A program made the translations under genes and the position numbers. Of a stretch of 61,512 bases of DNA, positions 26,813 through 36,151 are shown piece after piece. This DNA is from Pseudanabaena sp. M085S1SP2A07QC (GTDB taxonomy: Bacteria; Cyanobacteriota; Cyanobacteriia; Pseudanabaenales; Pseudanabaenaceae), in assembly GCA_020404895.1 (NCBI GenBank), contig JADBWK010000092.1, forward strand, positions 1-61,512, read 5' to 3'. The notes under the pieces were generated by a model that had not been told where the DNA came from, did not search any database, and saw nothing but the letters and a program-made list of their open reading frames with translations. Positions within the stretch are counted from its first letter, which is position 1. Every line of letters begins with the position of its first letter.

Positions 26813-26900
26813 ATCCCTACATCCTCACCAATAAGGTGGACATATTGTAGCGACATAAAAGCAATTTTTTATAAAAGTTTTCTGGCATTTTCTGACAAAT

Positions 26901-26933
26901 AATAAAAAGCCATGCTTTGCATGGCTTTTTATT
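26901..26933. terminator. Palindromic terminator after the RlmI-like gene
   Basis: AATAAAAAGCCATGC and its exact complement flank a 3-nt loop TTT. The T-run after the stem on the minus strand suits termination of the methyltransferase gene, whose stop is at 26932. Confidence 0.8.
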
Positions 26934-28131
26934 AGATAACGCTCAAAACTAAGCCCTTCAGATACGCTCCTTCAGGATGAAAAATACTCGTGGGATGATC
27001 GGCAGGATGGGTTAAATGATGTAAAACCTTGATTGTACGACCTGATTCGATCGCAGCAGCAGTCACCGCACCCGAAAAATTCTCCACATTCACCACTTGA
27101 GAGCAGGAAAATGTGAATAGCAAACCACCACTTTTCAGCTTAGACATGGCTTGCAAATTCAACCGTCGATAAGCTTGCATTGCTGAATGTCGCGCCGATA
27201 AACTTTTAGCAAAAGCAGGTGGATCAAGCACGATCGCATCGTAATCGCGATCGCATTGCTTCAGAAAATCAAAGACATCGCCTGTGAAGGAAGTATGATT
27301 TGCCTGACGCTCCGCATCAAAATTTGCAGCAATATTCCGATTTGTCCATTCCATCGCCTTGACTGAGCTATCAATAGAATGTACTTCTCGCGCTCCTGCT
27401 GCCACTGCATAAACAGAGAATCCGCCCGAATAGCAGAAGGTATTTAAAACTTTTTTGCCTGTGGCATATTTACCAAACAAGCGGCGATTTTCGCGTTGAT
27501 CTAGGAAAAAACCTGTCTTTTGCCCCCTTTCCCAATCAACAATAAAGCGATATCCATATTCTAAAACTTCAGCACTATCAGTAGATTTTTCACCAATTAA
27601 TAGCCCATCCTGAGACTGAGTTTGTGATTTGCGCGAAAGAGTCGCCGAGCTTTTATCATAAACAGCTTGTAAGCGATCGCCATAAATTTCCTTTAATATT
27701 TCTGCAATTTCCTGCCGATATCCATATGTCCCCAGTGAATGGCACTGCAAAACCGCTGTCTCACCATAAACATCAATAATTAATCCTGCTAAACCATCAC
27801 CTTCCGAATTAATCAAGCGATAGCAATTTGTCTCTGGATTATCAATTAATCCTAGTTGCTTTCTCAGAATAAAAGCTTGCTGTAGGCGATCGCGCAATAA
27901 ACTTTGCATCGACTCCACAGGCTGAAACGATAGCACCTTAATCGCAATGCTACCCATACCCCACAAGCCGATCGCCAAGAACTTACCATCTTCGCTATAG
28001 GCTTCTACTAAGTCACCATCATTGACTTGTCCTTGCATTTTGGCGATCGCGCCCGAAAAAATCCAAGGGTGAAAACGCTGAACCGCATCGACTTTTTTAC
28101 GATGAATAATCGCACGGGGCAACGATGACAT
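26932..28131 (-). CDS. RlmI-like 23S rRNA m5C methyltransferase
   Basis: About 399 residues. An N-terminal PUA domain (IHRKKVDAVQRFHPWIFSGAI) is followed by a Rossmann methyltransferase. VDWERGQKTGFFLDQRENR is a hallmark of the RlmI/RlmK group. LNTFCYSGGFSVYAVAAGA is the SAM site, and AIVLDPPAFAKS and FTFSCSQVV follow. RlmI methylates C1962 of 23S rRNA in E. coli; the exact position here is unproven. I prefer ATG 28131 (MSSLPRAIIHRKK) over ATG 28167. Confidence 0.88.
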   Translation of the reverse strand: MSSLPRAIIHRKKVDAVQRFHPWIFSGAIAKMQGQVNDGDLVEAYSEDGKFLAIGLWGMGSIAIKVLSFQPVESMQSLLRDRLQQAFILRKQLGLIDNPETNCYRLINSEGDGLAGLIIDVYGETAVLQCHSLGTYGYRQEIAEILKEIYGDRLQAVYDKSSATLSRKSQTQSQDGLLIGEKSTDSAEVLEYGYRFIVDWERGQKTGFFLDQRENRRLFGKYATGKKVLNTFCYSGGFSVYAVAAGAREVHSIDSSVKAMEWTNRNIAANFDAERQANHTSFTGDVFDFLKQCDRDYDAIVLDPPAFAKSLSARHSAMQAYRRLNLQAMSKLKSGGLLFTFSCSQVVNVENFSGAVTAAAIESGRTIKVLHHLTHPADHPTSIFHPEGAYLKGLVLSVI

Positions 28132-28203
28132 AAGTAATAAATTTTTAGAGGACAGGCTGCTAAACATAACACAGAAATGAGAGTAGGCAATTCTCGTGAT
28201 GAA

Positions 28204-28296
28204 AACAATTTTGGGATTTCTAGCACCGCAAGAGATGGAAATCCCAAAATTGTTTTTTGAAAGCCTGCCTGAGACTAGCTTTCAAAAAACAATTTT
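28204..28296. repeat. Two overlapping hairpins upstream of the PerR-like gene
   Basis: AACAATTTTGGGATTTC (28204-28220) pairs perfectly with 28238-28254. The segment 28246-28264 (AAAATTGTTTTTTGAAAGC) pairs perfectly with 28278-28296. The nine bases AAAATTGTT at 28246-28254 belong to both stems, so only one can form at a time. The stretch lies between divergent genes. Confidence 0.75.
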
Positions 28297-28386
28297 TAAA
28301 ATGAGAATATTTGGTTTTGATGAGAATTGCTGCCTTGCTAATGACATTTATGTTATTCTCAAGAAGCTACCGTTATTGATAATGCT

Positions 28387-28848
28387 ATGACTTCTGCGGA
28401 GCCTACCTATTCACCTGAAGCCCTCAAGGCTGAACTCAACTCAAAGGGTTGTCGCATGACACCTCAGCGCGAGGTGATTTTAAGTACATTTCAAACCCTC
28501 CCTGAAGGTGAACATCTCAGTGCAGAGGATCTTTACGAACGCTTAAAAGTGCAAGGTGAAAATATTAGTCTTTCGACAATTTATCGCACTGTGAAGATGA
28601 TGGCGAGAATGGGGATATTACGTGAATTAGAACTCACAGAAGATCATAAACATTATGAAATTAATCAGCCTAAGCCTCATCACCACCACCACTTAGTCTG
28701 CGTCAAAACTAACCGTGTTATTGAATTCAAAAACGATCAGATTCTCACGATTAGTAAAAAAGTTGCTGATAAGTATGGTTTCTCAGTCCTAGATTGCCAA
28801 CTCACCATAATTGGCGTAAGTCCAGAAGGACAGCGATCAATCTTTTGA
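28387..28848 (+). CDS. Fur-family regulator, PerR-like, lacking structural zinc cysteines
   Basis: 153 residues. The winged helix (KGCRMTPQREVILSTFQTL, with SLSTIYRTVKMMARMGIL) and metal-site histidines (HKHYEINQPKPHHHHHLVC) match cyanobacterial PerR (slr1738-type). The two structural zinc motifs are changed: the usual CVKC reads CVKT, and the usual C-terminal CPKC reads SPEG. The protein therefore cannot hold the usual Cys4 zinc. A short AT palindrome TTATTGATAA (28373-28382) lies 4 nt before the ATG and could be an autoregulatory operator. Paired hairpins lie further upstream. Confidence 0.88.
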   Translation: MTSAEPTYSPEALKAELNSKGCRMTPQREVILSTFQTLPEGEHLSAEDLYERLKVQGENISLSTIYRTVKMMARMGILRELELTEDHKHYEINQPKPHHHHHLVCVKTNRVIEFKNDQILTISKKVADKYGFSVLDCQLTIIGVSPEGQRSIF

Positions 28849-28900
28849 AAACAGTTAAATAAAAAGGGCGCTTTGCGCGCCCTTTTTATTTAACTGTTTT
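28848..28900. terminator. Convergent palindromic terminator (24-bp arms)
   Basis: AAAACAGTTAAATAAAAAGG and GCGC form a perfect 24-bp arm, loop TTTGC. It ends the PerR-like gene on one strand and the SRPBCC gene on the other. Confidence 0.9.
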
Positions 28901-29336
28901 TGGCAAAATCTTCTTGGGCATAAACTCTGAATCTGTCTAAATCAGCTTGCAAAGTGGACTCAACAACTTGGCCTAAAAATAAATTATCCATAAGTTGTCC
29001 AATCGCAGGAATCGCATAAGCAATGCTTAATTTCACAATTGTCATGTTGTTTGGGCGACCATAAAACCTCACAGCTCCACGATTTGGTAAACCACCAATC
29101 GATTCCCACTGAATAATTTGATTGGGAATTTGTTTGAGAATTCGTGATTTCCAAGTAAAAGTTAAACCGTTAGTTCCGAGTTTCCATGCTGATATCTCAG
29201 GATCGGTTGTGACTACTACAGAGTCAATCCACTTCATCCAACGGGGCATAGCCTGTAAATCTGACCATAACGACCATGCATATTCTACGGGAATAGCTAC
29301 TTCAGTTTGGACGGTATGTTCGAGCCAATCACTCAT
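28890..29336 (-). CDS. SRPBCC (START-like) family protein
   Basis: 148 residues with a polyketide cyclase/START-like fold. It opens LEHTVQTEVAIPVEYAWSLW, then MPRWMKWIDSVV and IQWESIGGLPNRGAVRFY. The family binds hydrophobic ligands in a deep pocket; cyanobacterial members are often annotated as cyclase/dehydrase. No ligand can be inferred. Single gene, convergent with the PerR-like gene. Confidence 0.8.
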   Translation of the reverse strand: MSDWLEHTVQTEVAIPVEYAWSLWSDLQAMPRWMKWIDSVVVTTDPEISAWKLGTNGLTFTWKSRILKQIPNQIIQWESIGGLPNRGAVRFYGRPNNMTIVKLSIAYAIPAIGQLMDNLFLGQVVESTLQADLDRFRVYAQEDFAKNS

Positions 29337-29482
29337 TGAATAATCGTTAGTTTGTTACAAAGTTTTACTTATAAGTACCTCGGCAAAATTAAAAAGATAG
29401 CCAAAATCTACGCGGACGGTAAAGATTCTTGAGCTTTATTTTTAATCGTGCGTAGCTACTTACCCATCATAATAACAAAGCA

Positions 29483-29545
29483 GTCTTTATAAATAAAAGT
29501 GAAAAGCATTGCTTTGCAATGCTTTTCACTTTTATTTATAAAGAC
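29483..29545. repeat. Perfect 30-bp palindrome upstream of mreB
   Basis: Arms of 30 bp beginning GTCTTTATAAATAAAAGTGA are exact complements around a 3-nt loop TTT. It sits 100 bp before the mreB start, in a 308-bp gap without a gene. It is too far from any stop codon to be a simple terminator. Confidence 0.85.
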
Positions 29546-29644
29546 AAGACTTTCGGAATAGTTAAGAAGACTAGACTAAGTGACAACAATCGTAATAAAA
29601 TATTAACGTGATGTAGCTAGTTTGACCACTGGAAGAGTTTTACT

Positions 29645-30670
29645 GTGGGTTTATTCCGCCATTTTACTAAAGACATCGGCATTGACCTCGGTACTGCCAA
29701 CACGCTTATTTATGTGTCTGGTGAAGGTATTGTTCTGCAAGAGCCATCAGTTGTCGCAATCGATCAACGAGATAAGACTGCCTATGCAGTCGGAAATGAA
29801 GCTAACAAAATGATCGGACGCACTCCTGGTGACATCATCGCAGTGCGCCCCCTTAAAGATGGAGTAATTGCTGACTTTGACTCGGCTGAGTTAATGCTGC
29901 GTTCGTTTATTCAGAAAGTTAAAAAAGGGGTTTTTAATCCACGTATTGCCATCGGTATTCCTAGTGGCGTAACAGGCGTAGAATGGCGAGCCGTCATGGA
30001 TGCAGCTCGTCGTGCTGGGGCAAGTGAGGTCTATCCAATTGATGAGCCGATTGCCGCAGCGATTGGGGCAGGGCTGCCTGTAACTGAAGCCACTGGTAAC
30101 ATGATTATCGACATCGGTGGTGGTACTACCGAAGTTGCGGTTATGAGTTTACAAGGAATTGTTTTGAGTGAGTCGGTGCGGGTTGCGGGTGACGAGCTCA
30201 GCGAAGCAATCATGAAATACATGAAGACTGTACATAACCTCGTCGTTGGGGAACGTACATCTGAAGAAATCAAAATTAAAATTGGTTCAGCTTATCCGAT
30301 CAAAGAAGAGACTTCTATGGAGGTGCGGGGATTGCACCTACTATCAGGTTTACCTCGTACTGTCACTGTAAAATCTTCAGAAATTCGTGAAAGTATGAGT
30401 GAGCCACTGTCAGTAATCATTGAAGCTGTAAAGCGTACTTTAGAAAGAACACCACCAGAACTAGCTGCCGATATTATTGATCGCGGTATTATGTTGGCTG
30501 GTGGTGGGGCAATGCTAAATGGTATTGATACCCTGATTAGTCATGAGACTGGAATTATTACTCACATTGCTCCAGCTCCTTTGGACTGTGTGGTAATCGG
30601 TGCTGGTCGCGTTTTAGAAGATTATAAAAATCTTGGTCGTGTCTTAACCAGTCGCTTGAAAAGTTTATAG
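29645..30670 (+). CDS. mreB: Rod shape-determining protein MreB
   Basis: 341 residues, the bacterial actin that guides lateral wall synthesis. It opens with GLFRHFTKDIGIDLGTANTL (phosphate 1), with IIDIGGGTTEVAVMSL (phosphate 2) near 155 and LAGGGAMLNGIDTLI (adenosine site) near 280. The start is GTG at 29645, supported by alignment to the usual MreB N-terminus. It is first of an mreBCD operon, 11 nt before mreC. Confidence 0.97.
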   Translation: MGLFRHFTKDIGIDLGTANTLIYVSGEGIVLQEPSVVAIDQRDKTAYAVGNEANKMIGRTPGDIIAVRPLKDGVIADFDSAELMLRSFIQKVKKGVFNPRIAIGIPSGVTGVEWRAVMDAARRAGASEVYPIDEPIAAAIGAGLPVTEATGNMIIDIGGGTTEVAVMSLQGIVLSESVRVAGDELSEAIMKYMKTVHNLVVGERTSEEIKIKIGSAYPIKEETSMEVRGLHLLSGLPRTVTVKSSEIRESMSEPLSVIIEAVKRTLERTPPELAADIIDRGIMLAGGGAMLNGIDTLISHETGIITHIAPAPLDCVVIGAGRVLEDYKNLGRVLTSRLKSL

Positions 30671-30681
30671 GTAAATTTTTC

Positions 30682-31428
30682 ATGGATTCAATCCGTAGTT
30701 GGTGGGAGCGATATCGCTTTCAGACTGTTGTTATTACTGCTGGTATCAGCTTGGCTTGGTTAATCCGTCAAACTCAAGGTATAGCAATTATGGAGATGTA
30801 TCAGTTTCTTAGCCGCCCCTTCCAATCAAATGTATCTAAGCAAGAGATATTGCAAGATGCACAAGTCCGTGAACTCCGCTACCGCTTAACTGAGCTAGAG
30901 TCTCAAAACCAGCGAATTAAAGAGCTTTTGAAGTTGAAAGTATCTTCTAACAGTTCTGGTACTTGGGCGGCTGTAATTGGTCGTGGTGCTGACTCTTGGT
31001 GGAATCAAATTTTAATTTCTAAAGGTAGTAATGATGGCATTAATACTGGGGCATATGTCATTGCACCAGGAGGCTTAGTCGGTCGTGTTACTCATGCATC
31101 ACCAAACAGTAGTCAAATTTTGCTAATTAGTGATCCTAATAGTCAAGTTGGTGTTGTGATTAGTCGAAGTCGCATTAGCGGAATGCTCAAGGGGCTAAGC
31201 CAAAATATTGCTACCTTAGAATTTTTTGAGCGTGATCCAGATGTAAAAGTGGGTGACATCGTTAGCACTTCGCAATTTAGTACCTTATTCCCCGAAAATC
31301 TTCCTGTTGGTAGGATTAAATCTATTAATCTTGATAAGCAACCTGCTCCTGAGGCAATTGTCGAGTTCTCTACTCCTCTGGGGTTACTCGATTATGTCGA
31401 GGTATATCCTTTTGAAGAGAGCCGATAA
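30682..31428 (+). CDS. mreC: Rod shape-determining protein MreC
   Basis: 248 residues. One N-terminal membrane segment (TVVITAGISLAWLIRQT) is followed by a coiled coil (ELRYRLTELESQNQRIKELL) and beta-rich periplasmic domains with GAYVIAPGGLVGRVTHASPN. It links MreB inside to the elongasome outside. Typical length and order, between mreB and mreD. Confidence 0.95.
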   Translation: MDSIRSWWERYRFQTVVITAGISLAWLIRQTQGIAIMEMYQFLSRPFQSNVSKQEILQDAQVRELRYRLTELESQNQRIKELLKLKVSSNSSGTWAAVIGRGADSWWNQILISKGSNDGINTGAYVIAPGGLVGRVTHASPNSSQILLISDPNSQVGVVISRSRISGMLKGLSQNIATLEFFERDPDVKVGDIVSTSQFSTLFPENLPVGRIKSINLDKQPAPEAIVEFSTPLGLLDYVEVYPFEESR

Positions 31429-31445
31429 CCCAATCAACAAGAAGA

Positions 31446-31991
31446 ATGCTCGATCGCAAAGTCCCTTTATCAAAAAAGTTTTTAAACTGGGCAGTAACTA
31501 TTGGTTCCCTGATAATTTGTATTTTATCAATGTATACCAGATTCCCCGGAATGACCTTGATGGGAATTGCTCCTAACTGGCTGCTAATTTGGCTAGTGGC
31601 TTGGAGTGTAAACCGTCCTGTAATTTTGTCTGTAATGGTGGGTATCGCGTTGGGATTTATACAAGACAGTATGACTTTTTCTGGTATGAGTATTGCGCCA
31701 ACTCATGCTCTTGGTCTTGCGATCTCGGGGGGGCTTACCTCACTTTTGCAAAAACAGAGATATGTGCAAGAGGATTTTATTTCGATCGCTTTAATTGTGT
31801 TTGGCATGGCAGTAATTGTTGAGACTATGCATGCAGTGCAACTGACTGCTATGGGATCTGGTATGGATAATGTTTGGGTTCTACAGCAACGAATTGCTCT
31901 TAGCTCCGCAATTTTAAGTAGCTTGTGGTCACCTGTAATTTACTTTCCTCTCAGTCGTTGGTGGCGATCTCTAGAGAGAAAAGAGGATTAA
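31446..31991 (+). CDS. mreD: Rod shape-determining protein MreD
   Basis: 181 residues with about five membrane segments (WAVTIGSLIICILSMYTRFP, LLIWLVAWSVNRPVILSVMV and later ones). Low-identity family; called from membrane topology and position directly after mreC. Its first codon is 17 nt after the mreC stop. Confidence 0.9.
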   Translation: MLDRKVPLSKKFLNWAVTIGSLIICILSMYTRFPGMTLMGIAPNWLLIWLVAWSVNRPVILSVMVGIALGFIQDSMTFSGMSIAPTHALGLAISGGLTSLLQKQRYVQEDFISIALIVFGMAVIVETMHAVQLTAMGSGMDNVWVLQQRIALSSAILSSLWSPVIYFPLSRWWRSLERKED

Positions 31992-32033
31992 TCTTAAAAT
32001 CTAATTCTTGCTCAGATTTTAAAACCATAAAAA

Positions 32034-33518
32034 ATGGAATATCTTTTTTTAGGTTTGGCAATTTCGCTAGTAATTGGATTCGAGTTTGTTAATGGGTTTC
32101 ATGACACCGCCAATGCAGTTGCAACTGTCATTTACACAAATACTCTCAAGCCAACTTACGCGGTGATATGGTCAGGGATTTGCAACTTTCTGGGTGTCTT
32201 GACATCTAGTGGTGCGGTTGCATTTTCGATTGTGTCTTTATTGCCTGTGGAATTAATTGTAAATGTAGCTTCGTGGCAAAGCTTTGTGATGGTGACCGCT
32301 TTACTAAGCTCAGCGATTGTCTGGAATTTGGGAACTTGGTATTTAGGCATACCCGTATCGAGTACTCATACTCTCATTGGAGCAATTATAGGAATTGGTA
32401 TAGCAAATTCAGCATTCGCGACTGGAAGCAATTGGTGGGACGGGATAAATTGGCTTAAATTGCAGGAGGTGTTAATTTCACTTGTCGTTTCTCCATTAAT
32501 AGGTTTTTGTGCAGTATTTATTCTATTTCTAATTGCAAAATCTCTAATTAAACAAGAGGAGTTTTATACCGCTCCCAAGGATAATATTCCCCCTTTTAGA
32601 GTTCGTGTAGCTTTAATCTTGACTTGTACTGGGGTTAGTTTTGCCCATGGCTCTAACGATGGACAGAAGGGAATGGGATTAATGATGTTGATTTTAGTGG
32701 GTATTTTGCCAAGTATTTTTTCTTTGAATATGCATACGAGCCATCAAGCGATCGCTCAATTAGTTGCTACATCTCAAGCAGTCGTGCCAGTATTTGCTTC
32801 ACAGCTACGTCAATCTTCGACTCATAATCTCATTCTTGAAAATGTACAATTTGAAAATGGGCAAGCAGAGCTTACTAATTTCTTAAAACCTCAAGGTCAG
32901 ATGGATGAAAATACTTGGCGATCGCTATTGTCTAAAAGTCAGTTGATAGCAAAGAATTTGTCAATGCATAATAACTTTATTGATATTAAAGATAGTGATC
33001 GCTATCAAATCAGAACAGCTATGTATCTTGTGGCTAATACTATTACTAAACTAGAAAAACAACAAAAACTAGCTAATCTGGATCGTCAATCTGTACTAAT
33101 TGACTATCGAAATCAATTAGATAAAACTACCAAATTTATTCCCTATTGGGTGAAAATTACTATTGCGCTCGCTCTCAGTTCTGGCACAATGATTGGATGG
33201 AAACGGGTAGTCGTTACTGTCGGTGAAAAAATTGGTCAAGAACCTCTTAACTATGCCCAAGGTGCGATCACTGAGCTAGTGACCATGACCACGATTGGTA
33301 CAGCCGATTATTTCGGATTACCCGTTAGCACTACCCATATACTTTCATCAGGCATCGCTGGCTCGATGGTAGCAAATCGAGCTGGTGTGCAGAGCAATAC
33401 TTTAAAAAACTTGCTACTAGCTTGGTTTTTAACTTTACCAGTTTGTATTCTGCTTGGATTTGGAACATATACTATTATTCTATTTGCAGTTCATCAACAC
33501 TTTCTAGGTTTGAGTTAA
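32034..33518 (+). CDS. PiT-family inorganic phosphate transporter
   Basis: 494 residues, about ten membrane helices in two repeated halves. The PiT signature GFEFVNGFHDTANAVATVIY appears near residue 17, VSSTHTLIGAIIGIGIA near 110, its repeat AHGSNDGQKGMGLMM near 200, and FGLPVSTTHILSSGIAGSMV near 430. A soluble loop of about 130 residues separates the halves. PiT proteins import metal-phosphate with protons or sodium. Single gene 42 nt after mreD; a weak hairpin follows at about 33525-33560. Confidence 0.93.
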   Translation: MEYLFLGLAISLVIGFEFVNGFHDTANAVATVIYTNTLKPTYAVIWSGICNFLGVLTSSGAVAFSIVSLLPVELIVNVASWQSFVMVTALLSSAIVWNLGTWYLGIPVSSTHTLIGAIIGIGIANSAFATGSNWWDGINWLKLQEVLISLVVSPLIGFCAVFILFLIAKSLIKQEEFYTAPKDNIPPFRVRVALILTCTGVSFAHGSNDGQKGMGLMMLILVGILPSIFSLNMHTSHQAIAQLVATSQAVVPVFASQLRQSSTHNLILENVQFENGQAELTNFLKPQGQMDENTWRSLLSKSQLIAKNLSMHNNFIDIKDSDRYQIRTAMYLVANTITKLEKQQKLANLDRQSVLIDYRNQLDKTTKFIPYWVKITIALALSSGTMIGWKRVVVTVGEKIGQEPLNYAQGAITELVTMTTIGTADYFGLPVSTTHILSSGIAGSMVANRAGVQSNTLKNLLLAWFLTLPVCILLGFGTYTIILFAVHQHFLGLS

Positions 33519-33680
33519 AGGCTAAAAAATAGGAGGTTTACTAAGCACCTTTTCTATTTTCTATCCTTATAATTGATCAAAACTGCTAAATTTAATTAAT
33601 AATTAATACAGGACTGTAGTTAAAACTACCTTTATCTGCTGTTTTTTAGATCTTTGTAAAGCTAAGCCCCCGTAAATCAT

Positions 33681-34370
33681 ATGCCTAAAAAGTCCACAGT
33701 TATTTCCCCTTCAATCTTGTCTGCTGACTTTAGCCGTTTAGGTGACGACATTCGTGCAGTTGATGCGGCGGGTGCAGATTGGATTCACGTTGATGTGATG
33801 GATGGACGCTTCGTGCCAAACATTACCATTGGACCATTGGTAGTTTCGGCTATTCGTCCTGTTACTACAAAGATTTTAGATGTGCATTTGATGATTGCTG
33901 AGCCAGAAAGATATGTGCCTGACTTTGCTAAGGCTGGCGCAGACATCATCACTGTTCACGCTGAGCATACTGCATGTCCTCACTTACATCGTAATCTCTG
34001 CCAAATCAAGGAACTTGGTAAACTTGCTGGTGTTTCGCTCAATCCTTCGACTCCTTTGAGCTTTATTGAGTACGTTCTCGACCTATGCGACTTGGTTTTG
34101 ATCATGAGTGTGAACCCTGGATTTGGTGGTCAGAGCTTTATTCCTAACGTGATTCCTAAAATCGCTAAGTTGCGTCAAATGTGTGACGATCGCGGACTTG
34201 ATCCTTGGATTGAAGTTGATGGCGGTCTCAAGGCTAACAACACTTGGCAAGTTTTAGAAGCTGGTGCTAATGCGATCGTTGCGGGTTCCGCAGTATTTAA
34301 CGCTCCTGACTATGCTGAAGCGATCAAGGGTATTCGTAACAGCAAGCGTCCTGAGCTTGTCACAGCCTAA
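33681..34370 (+). CDS. rpe: Ribulose-phosphate 3-epimerase
   Basis: 229 residues, TIM barrel of the Calvin and pentose phosphate cycles. [57 protein letters not shown]-type motif (here [14 protein letters not shown]) and [13 protein letters not shown] hold the metal and active-site residues. All present. Followed by a strong terminator. Confidence 0.97.
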   Translation: MPKKSTVISPSILSADFSRLGDDIRAVDAAGADWIHVDVMDGRFVPNITIGPLVVSAIRPVTTKILDVHLMIAEPERYVPDFAKAGADIITVHAEHTACPHLHRNLCQIKELGKLAGVSLNPSTPLSFIEYVLDLCDLVLIMSVNPGFGGQSFIPNVIPKIAKLRQMCDDRGLDPWIEVDGGLKANNTWQVLEAGANAIVAGSAVFNAPDYAEAIKGIRNSKRPELVTA

Positions 34371-34376
34371 TTAATC

Positions 34377-34416
34377 AAAAAAGAGAGTCGGCGCATTGAG
34401 CCGACTCTCTTTTTTG
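34377..34416 (+). terminator. Terminator of rpe
   Basis: A-run plus GAGAGTCGGC pairs with GCCGACTCTC plus T-run; loop GCATTGA. Confidence 0.9.
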
Positions 34417-34459
34417 GTGGTAATTTAGATGCTCAAGGGAAAGATTTGCGATAAGAGAA

Positions 34460-35356
34460 ATGACAGAAACTAAAGCATTGAAATACGCTTATTACTCAGG
34501 ATGTGTTGCTAAGGGTGCTTGTAAAGAGCTACATGCATCGACAACTGCGATCGCACAAGCATTAGGAATTGAACTCGTGGAATTGCAGAAGGCAACCTGC
34601 TGCGGTTCTGGCACGTTCAAGGAAACCGACGAACTGATGGAGGATGTCATCAATGCCCGCAATATTTCTCTTGCCGAAGAATTAAATCTCACAGTAATGA
34701 CGCAATGCAGTACCTGTCAGGGTGTACTTGGTCGTGTCAACGATAAACTTAAAAGCTCAGATTCCACGCGCAAAGACGAAGTAAATGCGTTGCTGAATAC
34801 TCAAGGACATAATTTCCAAGGTTCTACGGAAGTTTTGCATTTACTCTGGATTCTGATCCGCGACTATGGCTTAGAAAATATCGCCGCTAAAGTAACTCGT
34901 TCCCTAGCTAATCTTAAATGCGCTTCCTTTTATGGTTGCTACTTATTGCGATCGCAAACTGTCACTCGTTTCGACGATCCCTTCAAACCCGAATCTCTAG
35001 AAAATATTTTTCGTACTGTCGGCGCAACTCCTGTGTATTACGAAGGACGTGTGCAATGTTGTGGATGGCCAATTTCCAGCTATGCCCCCAAAGAATCTTT
35101 CTCAATGGCAGGACGACATCTAACTGCGGCGATCGCCGCAGGCGCAGATTGTATTGTTACACCATGTCCGCTTTGTCATCTCAATCTCGATTCACGTCAA
35201 CCTGAAGTTGAAAAGGTGATTGGTCACAAATTAGGGATTCCGATTTTGCATTTACCACAGTTGATTGGACTAGCGATCGGTATTGAGCCAAAAGTTCTCG
35301 GCTTAGATCGTCATATCGTTTCCACAAGTTCAGTCTTACAAAAACTTTCTCTATAA
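34460..35356 (+). CDS. HdrB-like CCG-domain protein
   Basis: 298 residues with two cysteine-rich CCG domains as in heterodisulfide reductase subunit B and succinate:quinone oxidoreductase SdhE/SdhC type E. The first has YYSGCVAKGACKELH, ATCCGSGTFKE and TQCSTCQGVLG. The second has SFYGCYLLRSQ, RVQCCGWPISSY and TPCPLCHLNLD. These bind unusual Fe-S clusters. Cyanobacteria have no methanogen Hdr, and the usual reading is an electron-transfer subunit of succinate dehydrogenase; its partners are not in the window. Confidence 0.85.
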   Translation: MTETKALKYAYYSGCVAKGACKELHASTTAIAQALGIELVELQKATCCGSGTFKETDELMEDVINARNISLAEELNLTVMTQCSTCQGVLGRVNDKLKSSDSTRKDEVNALLNTQGHNFQGSTEVLHLLWILIRDYGLENIAAKVTRSLANLKCASFYGCYLLRSQTVTRFDDPFKPESLENIFRTVGATPVYYEGRVQCCGWPISSYAPKESFSMAGRHLTAAIAAGADCIVTPCPLCHLNLDSRQPEVEKVIGHKLGIPILHLPQLIGLAIGIEPKVLGLDRHIVSTSSVLQKLSL

Positions 35357-35388
35357 AAAAGACCTCCCAATTTGTGGGAGGTCTTTTT
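35355..35388. terminator. Terminator between HdrB-like gene and tRNA-Leu
   Basis: AAAAAGACCTCCCA pairs with TGGGAGGTCTTTTT; bidirectional form, stem ending just before the tRNA 3' end. Confidence 0.88.
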
Positions 35389-35396
35389 GTTTTTTA

Positions 35397-35478
35397 TGGG
35401 CAAAGAGAGAATCGAACTCTCATGACCGAAGTCGTCAGATTTTGAGTCTGATGCGTCTACCAATTCCGCCATTCGCCC
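35397..35478 (-). tRNA. tRNA-Leu (CAA)
   Basis: 82 nt with acceptor GGGCGAA/TTTGCCC (wobble inside), D-arm with GGAATTGGTAGACGC, anticodon loop CTCAAAA giving CAA, a short variable arm ACGACTTCGGTCAT and T-arm GAGAG-TTCGATT-CTCTC. The 3' CCA is not encoded. This normal tRNA-Leu is a useful contrast to the tRNA-like RNA A near rsr. Confidence 0.96.
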
Positions 35479-35657
35479 TTTTTTCAAGACTTATATTATA
35501 CAACAAGAATGTTGCATCTTGTCAAATATTTTTTGATGTTTTTGTGGCGATCTCCCGACCTCTATCCTTTTGGTAATTGCGATCGCGATCGCGATAATGC
35601 TTAGATTAAGACACTCTGTGAAGTACATCTCATTTAATTATCTCGATATATTTACCA

Positions 35658-36053
35658 ATGGCAAAGTTAGAGCGTTTAATCATGTTGGCAGAAGATGAGT
35701 TGGTGCAGTACAGCACCAACGCCCGCAAAATCGAAAAATTACGCCAAAAAATTGGACTATCTCTCAACAGGGCGGAACAAAAACAAGTAAAAGCTGAGTT
35801 AATCGCAGCAATGTCAAACGACGACATTAGCAAAATAGTAGAAAAAAATCGCCAGACTGTTTCTTTACCTTTTTGGGGTATCGCAGGACTAGGGTTACTT
35901 CTAGGAATATCAATGGAGCAACCCCTAGATTTTATTGCTACTATTGTTGGCACAGGGGCAGCGATCGCCTTACAGAAATGGGGTTGGAAACTGCAAGCTA
36001 AGCGTCTAGTCCTACAAACTTTAGAAGATATTGAAGACCGAGCGAAAGGCTAA
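35658..36053 (+). CDS. Conserved small membrane protein, unknown
   Basis: 131 residues. The charged helical N-terminus (ERLIMLAEDELVQYSTNARK and KIEKLRQKIGLSLNRAEQK) precedes two membrane segments at about 75-110 (FWGIAGLGLLLGIS and FIATIVGTGAAIALQ). I do not recognise the family. It is followed by a palindromic terminator and trmL. Confidence 0.7.
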   Translation: MAKLERLIMLAEDELVQYSTNARKIEKLRQKIGLSLNRAEQKQVKAELIAAMSNDDISKIVEKNRQTVSLPFWGIAGLGLLLGISMEQPLDFIATIVGTGAAIALQKWGWKLQAKRLVLQTLEDIEDRAKG

Positions 36054-36055
36054 TA

Positions 36056-36090
36056 AAAAGAATTGCGGCACGAAGTGCCGCAATTCTTTT
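36056..36090. terminator. Palindromic terminator upstream of trmL
   Basis: AAAAGAATTGCGGCAC and its exact complement flank loop GAA, with a T-run on the right. Confidence 0.85.
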
Positions 36091-36151
36091 ATATTTAAAG
36101 ACTGTGCTAACAACCCAGCCTTTAAATATCCTTTAAATATATTTATAGTCA

